From Rhabditoides inermis (lineage: Eukaryota > Nematoda > Chromadorea > Rhabditida > Rhabditidae), in assembly GCA_963966185.1 (NCBI GenBank), contig CAWZYM010000012.1:408501-472500 (forward strand): 64,000 nucleotides of DNA, read 5' to 3'. Shown here piece after piece: positions 57,785-64,000 of the stretch. The position numbers and the translations under genes were made by a program. Positions within the stretch are counted from its first letter, which is position 1, and every line of letters begins with the position of its first letter. Below the pieces are notes generated by a model, which made no database searches, was not told where the DNA came from, and saw only the letters and a list, made by a program, of their open reading frames with translations.

Positions 57785-60700
57785 CCCCCCTCTCTCTCCC
57801 ATCTAACAAGACACAATGCAGTAGTGTCTGTCGGACAGACCGCGCACACTCACTGACGCACTCATAGCGATCAGACATCAACAGACGCAACTACAAGAGT
57901 AGTAAAAACTAAATCACAAAAACCTTATGAACGTTCCATTGCTCCATAACGATCACACATCTACGGCGAACGCATTTTGACAGGAAATTAAGAGAAATAA
58001 ACCAGACATTCCATCATATACCAATACCGAATCGACAGTAATGTCACAAATCAATCAATATATAACGCTGATCAGAGAGCTTTTCCACAACATTTGTAGA
58101 ATAAATAGAAAATCTCTACATTCTCAAAAATATTCCCCTGAAGGGGAGTTTTTAGTAGCTATCATAAGAACTCTCCCTTCTGGGGGAGTTTTGAAAGTTG
58201 ATGGTCATCAATTATACAAAATTATGCAAATTTTCTGTACTGACCAATTCCCGGCTGGGGGACCTCCAACCACGAAAATCGGAAGAGTATTTTGTTTTTT
58301 TTCTCTACAAATCTTGTAGAAAAGCTCTCTGATCAGTGTTTTATGAAAATCAATAAATCAATAATCCCTTACCCATCGCGAATCGTCGTGTAGGAGCCGG
58401 ATGAGGTGGGTCGCGAGCACGGTGCGGCGAGACGACAGAGGAGTGTTCTTGGCAATCTCCACCATCACCTGTAGATCAATCAATAAATCAATCGATACAA
58501 GATCACATTGTCAATTGTCAATTAAACAATCAATCAATGTTTCCGGCGCCAAACTCTGTCATTCTTTCATTACAACGTGCAAATGAATCAGTGTCGTATA
58601 TTGTTTACCACATCCTATTCTTGTTTGTTATTAACACGACAGAGCATGTATGCGTAAACATAAACGACGACAACCATCAAAATATTGTCTTTCCTACTCT
58701 ATCCTCTCTTCTCTCTCTCCCTCTTGTAACTCCAACAACACAAAACACAACAACCTCCCTCTCGCCTCTCACAACGTTGACAACATTCCGCTTTCTCGTG
58801 TCGAAAGAAAACAACATTCGGAAGCCTCTCTCTCCTCTCTCGACAAACAATCAACAAACATGTCCATTCCCCATCTCCCTCAAGGCTATCACACATTCCG
58901 CATCCCGCCCGCAGATTCCCCATATGTCGTTCCTTCATCCTTCCCATACCATCAAAACATGCAAAAAGAGCCTGGCCCGACCAACGACAATGGCTGACGT
59001 CATTCCAGCGAGGCAATCCAGCCCCTCTCATATCTACCATCCATCATCCAGCTGCCACCCGTGACTCACCTACTCTTCCCACTTCACACCCACACCAGGG
59101 TGGTCCCTCAACAACCACCCCCACCCCTCTCTCTCTCTCTCTTCTCGAAAAACCGTGTGCGCTTCCGTGCAGATGCGTCTCCCTTCCCCTTCCTCCCCCT
59201 CTCACTTCCGACAAACAAACACGTCTATCTACCCGAAACAACCAAGCTTCTCGTTTCGTCGCGCCACAAAACACGACCAATTCTATGTGCCTAATCCCCA
59301 CACGAGTTTACGTGTATAGTTGTATATTATAAGTAGATACATATATAATTGTATATGTAAAAAAGCTCACCTCGCAGACCACCTTGCGCACTCCCCACAC
59401 CTGATCCACCGACAGCGAGCACACATGCGGGACGATAAACTGAAAACAATCCTCTATCCTCTATCCATCATCCCCACATATAGGCCATTCCCCCCTTTCA
59501 TCGTACGGCAATATCGCTGGCTGTCCAGACAGACGAGAATTTTATGCAAATTTGCCCCGATTGTGTGTTTTTGTGCGCAAACAAGATGAAAATGACGGAA
59601 ATCGAAAAATCGAGCACTAGAGATCGATGAGCATTCTATCTGGGCATCTCCTCCAGAAAACTGGGCGCTGTACGATAAGTTTGAAGAGAGTAATTAAGTT
59701 TCGGAGCTCTCCCATTGGAAATCGAGTCAAAATCAAGGTTTTTGGACTCTAATTAGAAAACGGACGCAAAAATCAAAAATCGAACACTAGAGATCGATGA
59801 GAACTACTGATACCCATAACATATCAAAATTTTGTGAAAATTGCTTAATTCTGAAATGAGTAATTAACTTTAGAAGATGGAGAACTCTGCTTCATTAGAC
59901 TTGCAAATCACCCTCATTTCCTTAAAAAGAGACCGCCAACCGCGCGAATTGCGCGGTCGAATGGTCTCGCGCGGGCCGATAACGGACTATTGATGCCTCA
60001 AATGCTGTCTGGTAAACATTCGGCGAAATGACTGCCGTACGATGAACGGAGGGGATGCCCTATAAACCCCTGGCATCTCTCCAGGCTCTAGCCATGCCTA
60101 GCGTAGTAGGCTTGCTTGCCTGCCTGCCCGTGCAGACTTTGCTCTCTCTCTCTCCTCTCCTCCTCTTCGAGCCCCTTTCGACGGCGCGGCAGCAGTCTCC
60201 TCGGCTCCGCGCACCCTTCCCCTTCCCTCCCCTCCATCGATCCACACGCAGCACACACACATTGGCCGACTGCCAGTCGCTCACCCTTTCTCACTCAACC
60301 AACAATCCCCCGACAATCCGACAATCCTGTGCCAACTCACAGCCTCTGTGAATCCCGGTCCGAACAGCCTGGCGAGAACGCCGAGAATCGAGCCGGCAAC
60401 CTAAACAATACGACGTTACGAAACACGACACCACTGCAAATCCCCCACCATAAAAAGAGGATCAAAGCTTTCCGAATACGGAAACCCAGTGATTGCTGCA
60501 TCAACTCTCCCACACTAGTGTTCTCTTGTTCTTCCGCCTTCCCTTGTAACCCGCCATGTGCACACACACTCACACTCACAAAAACCCGCGTACAAATCCG
60601 ATCAGCTAGCACACACACACAGTCACAGACAGCGCAAGCCCCGCATGTGTCTCACGCGCACTCTCTCATGCTGAATCCACGCACTCCTGAGTCATCTCTG

Positions 60701-63700
60701 TGTCATTCGCCCCGACGCGACCCCACACATCCCAGTGTGCCTTGTTGTTGTTATTGTTTTGTCTTCCCCTTCTTCCGTCTCTCTCAATCTTCGTCGCCGC
60801 CCCGCTTCCCAATGTTGTCAACATCGTCGTCGTAGTCGTCGTCTGTGTGTGTCTCACCCCCTCTGTGTATGTGTGTGTGTTTCTCTCCCCTCCCCCTTTT
60901 GCCGAATCGATCGCTTGAGCAGGCACCCCCGCGCCCGCCCCACCACACACACACTCTCCACATTACTGCAGTTCCACCCTTCACCCCACCACTCTTTCTG
61001 TGCCCCAATCAATCGATAATTGCAGCGCACTTTTCGAATGTGAAAGGCGCGATCGCCGAGCATGCGGCTGTAGTGGGGCACATAGTGGCGGTGCAGCCAG
61101 TCCCGATCCGTCACGGCTTCCGATGTCACCACGCGGCACAGAACCTAAACACGACATAGAGTCGAGTGTTGAGAATAGGAATACAGATGAGAGAAGACAG
61201 GACAGGGGACAGGGTGGGGACAGGGTGCCATAGGAGGCAGGGGACTTGCGACTCGCAGCTCAATATCCCAAATATCGCCCTAGCACCACAGCGACCTCTC
61301 GCCCGCTCGCCGGGCTCCACTCACTACAGCACATCAAAGCTGGCTGTGATATGAGCTTCGAGTCGACAAATCACCCACCACCTTTGACGTGCCGATAGTG
61401 AGAACAGTAGAGGGTGTGGTGCTAGAAACAGGGAGGGAAAGGGTGTGGGGAAAGACTGGGAGGAAAGAAAAGGAGAAAAGACGGGCAAAGAGGAGGGAGA
61501 GAGAGGGCCGCGCGAGCCAATACGCATCGGCCGTCTGCCGGGCGGGCGAGCCCGCGCCTCGCTTCCCTCCGGCCGGCCGCAAAAAGGGGGAGGGGCCGAA
61601 AGGGCAGCCGCCGCCAGCGGGAGAGCAGAGAGGAGGCGAGAGAGTGCCGAGACGCACGGCCGGCCGGCGGAGAGGCGCGACCGAGCGACGGCACCCGCGC
61701 CGACTCGCGCGGTGTAACAAGCACAGCCAATGCTGCTGCTTCTCCAGAGAAACATTCCATCATCCCTCCGCCAGCGACACGGGTGCGAGGGAAAAAAGAG
61801 AGAGAGAGAAAAGAGGGAGAGATGCGGAAGGGAGAGGGACGGGGAGGGGAGGGGCAAAGGGATCAAGGCACGCGCCAATCGCGCGGCACGAGGGGCGAAA
61901 AACAGAATAGTGACACGGCCCTCAGACACAGCGTCTCACTACCCATGTCTTTCACCTCTCGAACCGCATAGGCGTCGGGAAGAGTAGGAGAAGAGAAAGG
62001 AAAGGACAGGAGCAGTACGTGATGTCCGTACCGATGCTAGCTCGGTGCGCGACTCCTCGTTGGGGAAGCCCTCCGCGGAGAGGGTTTCGTACAGAGCAAA
62101 GAGCTGCGGCACGATCCGAACAATCAGCGAGTCGTGCGAGAACACCTGCACATCCAGCAGCTGGCCCACACTTTGAAATGCCTGCTTGCGAACCTGAAAC
62201 ACACACCCAATCCATACACACTCACACCCACAACCCCCAGACAAAACACAACAGAAAGAGGGGGTGACAGAGGTGGCAGTAAACGGAAGGGGGCTAGAAC
62301 GAGAGAGAGACAATACAGGCAAAATACAGGCGAGGCAGCTGGAATATAAAGTGAATATAGGCGAGAGCAGCGAGATCAGTGTCGTTCAAGCCAACACCAG
62401 ACAGTCACCACCGCCGCTGCCGCCGCCGCCGCCACGACGGCACACGCAACAAACATGCACGCGGCTGTTTAAGCGCGGCAAGGGGGCGGGACCAACGGGT
62501 GGCGAGAGCAGGGCGGGCGAGGCGCAGACACGCAGACACAACTGCATGATAACATGCCAGCCGGCAGCGAGCGAGGCCAGAGAGAGTGAGACGACAGACA
62601 GAGAGACACACGCAAAAACGCCAGCGAGAAGGGGAGATGCAGGGAGACAGTACGCAGAGTGTGTGTGGGAGAGAGAACGAGAGAGAGAGAGAGAGAAATA
62701 GAGCGCCTCGCTCGGCGAAAGACTGATTGACGCAGCCAACCAACCAGCAACGCCAGCAACCCTCTCTCTCTCTCCATCTCCTCTACTCCCCAATGTTATG
62801 TGTGTGTATGTGTGCAGAAGAGAAACTGTGAAAGTAAGTGGAGAAGAGCGGGAGAGTAGGGAAAAGGGAGAGTTGAGGAGAGGAGAGAAGAGAGTTGGCC
62901 TTCAACCTGCCCGAGTATACGCATGTCTACACCATCTCTCTGCAAGCAGCCTGCCACAGCGACATCCATTTCACATTTCACTCCACCCATCCAACCAGTT
63001 AACCGACAGTCGTCCCAAACCGAACACTTATCCCGCCAAGGACAAACACAGCCAGGCCACCAAAATCGAAAATCAAACCAGTCTGTGGCAGCAGCCAGCC
63101 ACAGCAGCCCTTGAAACGGCTGCACATTCTCGATCCCAGTCCCTCTTCCCTCTTCCTCCCCCCCCCCTTCCCCTTCCTGCCTGCCAACCAGTCGCGCGCG
63201 CCTCAAATCGGCAACACCTCCACTCACTCCCCCCCTCTCTCGTCTTACTCTCCTTTTCCACACTCGCGCAAGCGCCAAAAAACCCCGGGTGGCTAATCGA
63301 TAGGTGCGAGTGAGTGAGTGCGTGAGTGTGGATAGTGGGAGAAAGAGAGTGCGGGGAGAGCAGAGCCGCGCGCGCTCCGCTGCCATCGCCACCCCAGCCA
63401 GCCGCTTTTTATGTTGCTGGGGTGGCAAAAAGCGCGCGCAGCAACGACGGCATATATCCAAAGTGCAGCCCGCCGCTCTCTCTCTCTCCCTCCCTCTCTC
63501 TCTCTCTGTCTCTCTCTCTTTCTTCCCTCGCCCCATGCCAATCCACAGCCTCTCTCACCAACGCCGCACAAAAACGACCCAAAAAAACGAGGCAGAGAGA
63601 GCGGCGGGCGGGGTGAAAAAGACGAGCGCAGCGCCGGCGACAAGGCCTCGGTGTGGCGTGCCAAAGGAAAAGAGGAAAGGGAGAAAGGGGGAGAGAGAAA

Positions 63701-63975
63701 ATGGGGCCAGTGCCTCTGCCTACACTGCCTGCCAGCCAGACAGCGCACCCGCAAATGGCGTGTATATTCACGCCGAAACATACACCCACACCACAAAGTA
63801 CATTGATCGATCGGGAGCGGCGACGGGAGCGGCAGGCAGCCGAAACTAGCGGCGGCGGCGGGGAGAGGACGGGATCGGCGAGTCGACAGCAGCAAAGGGC
63901 ACTTACTCGATGCACAACGACGTCTTCCAATCGACAGAGAGGAGACACACTCTCCTCTCTCACACACCAAGTCAT
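52539..63975 (-). CDS. ppfr-1: Protein phosphatase 4 regulatory subunit 1 (PPP4R1) orthologue
   Basis: About 22 exons in phase encode roughly 950 residues, the size of human PPP4R1. N-terminal pieces: VSPLCRLEDVVVHR (63907-63975) and VRKQAFQSVGQLLD (62032-62193). HEAT repeats follow at 61031-61144, 60341-60400, 59371-59439, 58373-58468 and 56722-56811 (FQELGPFIATFSNAA). A long acidic middle spans 54389-56260. The C-terminal HEAT block contains HCAHNLPAVAYTLGGANWEM, DEVRVGLLKHLFEF and SNWRVRWQFAKQC, and ends at TGA 52539. The order and motifs match PPP4R1, a scaffold that recruits the PP4 catalytic subunit to substrates. About 80-100 residues expected between the first two exons were not found, apart from a possible 33-bp exon at 62907-62939. 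The true start may be beyond the window. A 57-bp in-frame segment in the last exon could be a retained intron. The symbol is by analogy with C. elegans. Confidence 0.87.
54830..54913. repeat. (CT)n tract in PPP4R1 intron
   Basis: A CT-rich tract with two CCCTCCCTCCTT units fills the intron between two exons of the acidic middle region. Confidence 0.9.
55927..55995. repeat. (ACA)n trinucleotide repeat
   Basis: About 20 ACA units with one interruption lie in an intron of the PPP4R1 gene, just downstream in transcript sense of the exon at 56013-56260. Confidence 0.95.
56812..58372. other. Long PPP4R1 intron
   Basis: No exon is seen. It contains a (CT)n tract at about 57735-57782 and an inverted pair near 58060-58330: GATCAGAGAGCTTTTC with AGAAAAGCTCTCTGATCAG, plus CTACAA...TTGTAG just inside. 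The pair bounds a roughly 265-bp AT-rich segment that is probably another small MITE. Confidence 0.5.
58064..58337. mobile_element. Small MITE-like inverted repeat in PPP4R1 intron
   Basis: The sequence CTGATCAGAGAGCTTTTC at 58069 has a reverse complement ending at about 58337 (GAAAAGCTCTCTGATCAG). CCCTGAAGGGGAGTTTT and CCCTTCTGGGGGAGTTTT form a direct repeat inside. No coding content. Confidence 0.6.
59479..60064. mobile_element. MITE, family 1 (copy B), TA target site
   Basis: Inverted termini TATAGGCCATTCCCCC and GGGGATGCCCTATA bound 586 bp in a PPP4R1 intron. Internal sequence matches the element at 12397-12993 in the opposite orientation, including the ACCGCGCGAATTGCGCGGT-type palindromic block. 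Confidence 0.75.
62194..63906. other. First long PPP4R1 intron(s), possible missing exon
   Basis: No convincing HEAT-coding exon was found, although the family has about 100 residues here. A 33-bp segment at 62907-62939 with acceptor and GT donor could encode RDGVDMRILGQ in phase, but it does not supply the missing repeats. GC-rich blocks lie at 63390-63480 and 63590-63670. Confidence 0.4.
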
Positions 63976-64000
63976 GATCGTGCCCTCTCGAAAACAACCT

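Noticed and set aside
60116..60835. 239-codon plus-strand frame
   Set aside because: It runs antisense across a PPP4R1 exon and intron, has simple Ser/Pro/His composition and no domain.
61324..61929. 201-codon minus-strand frame in a PPP4R1 intron
   Set aside because: It does not match the HEAT repeats that continue directly from the exon at 62032 to the one at 61144 in phase.

Overview
This is nuclear DNA from a nematode. Three lines of evidence support that: a two-exon sperm-specific MSP-domain protein of the SSP type, a cuticle collagen with the nematode N-terminal layout, and tandem CK1/TTBK-type kinases of the sort that are expanded in nematode genomes. Genes have many short exons with GT-AG introns. 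I cannot name the species. Introns of most genes carry long (GA)n/(CT)n tracts.

Layout. 605-9134 (minus): one apparent gene encoding three tandem, catalytically eroded CK1/TTBK-like kinase domains. 9.7-14 kb: a long-inverted-repeat transposon, a MITE and a gene of unknown function ending in seven heptad repeats. 14.4-22.2 kb (minus): a decayed DDE-type transposase gene, split in an intron by a young Penelope-like retroelement (15619-21631). That retroelement has an N-terminal GIY-YIG nuclease, reverse transcriptase, a 2-kb upstream partial copy (pseudo-LTR) and, at the 3' end of both copies, a hammerhead-like ribozyme core in an unusual pseudoknotted strand order. 22.2-31 kb: gene-poor, dominated by small inverted-repeat elements and tRNA-derived sequences, with one plausible single-exon gene (25468-26088).

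31.2-34.7 kb (minus): an acidic CxxC/CCHC zinc-finger protein. 37.2-47.8 kb (plus): a CREB3/CREBA-type membrane-bound bZIP factor (crh-2-like). 48.5-49.2 kb (minus): a small secreted or type I membrane Cys-rich protein, convergent with the bZIP gene and sharing its 3' end region. 49.98-50.36 kb (minus): the sperm SSP protein. 51.06-52.16 kb (plus): a cuticle collagen with a TATA box. 52.5-64 kb (minus): the PPP4R1 (protein phosphatase 4 regulatory subunit 1) orthologue, about 23 exons, whose 5' end is near or beyond the window edge.

The genes do not look like an operon or pathway. The multi-domain degenerate kinase and the SSP gene both belong to families often used in nematode sperm, which is only suggestive. 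The most unusual observations are the permuted hammerhead core, the triple pseudokinase gene, the 21-bp coding repeats that each carry a splice-acceptor-like end, a start codon lying inside a MITE terminus, and decoy copies of a splice acceptor plus exon start in the bZIP gene.
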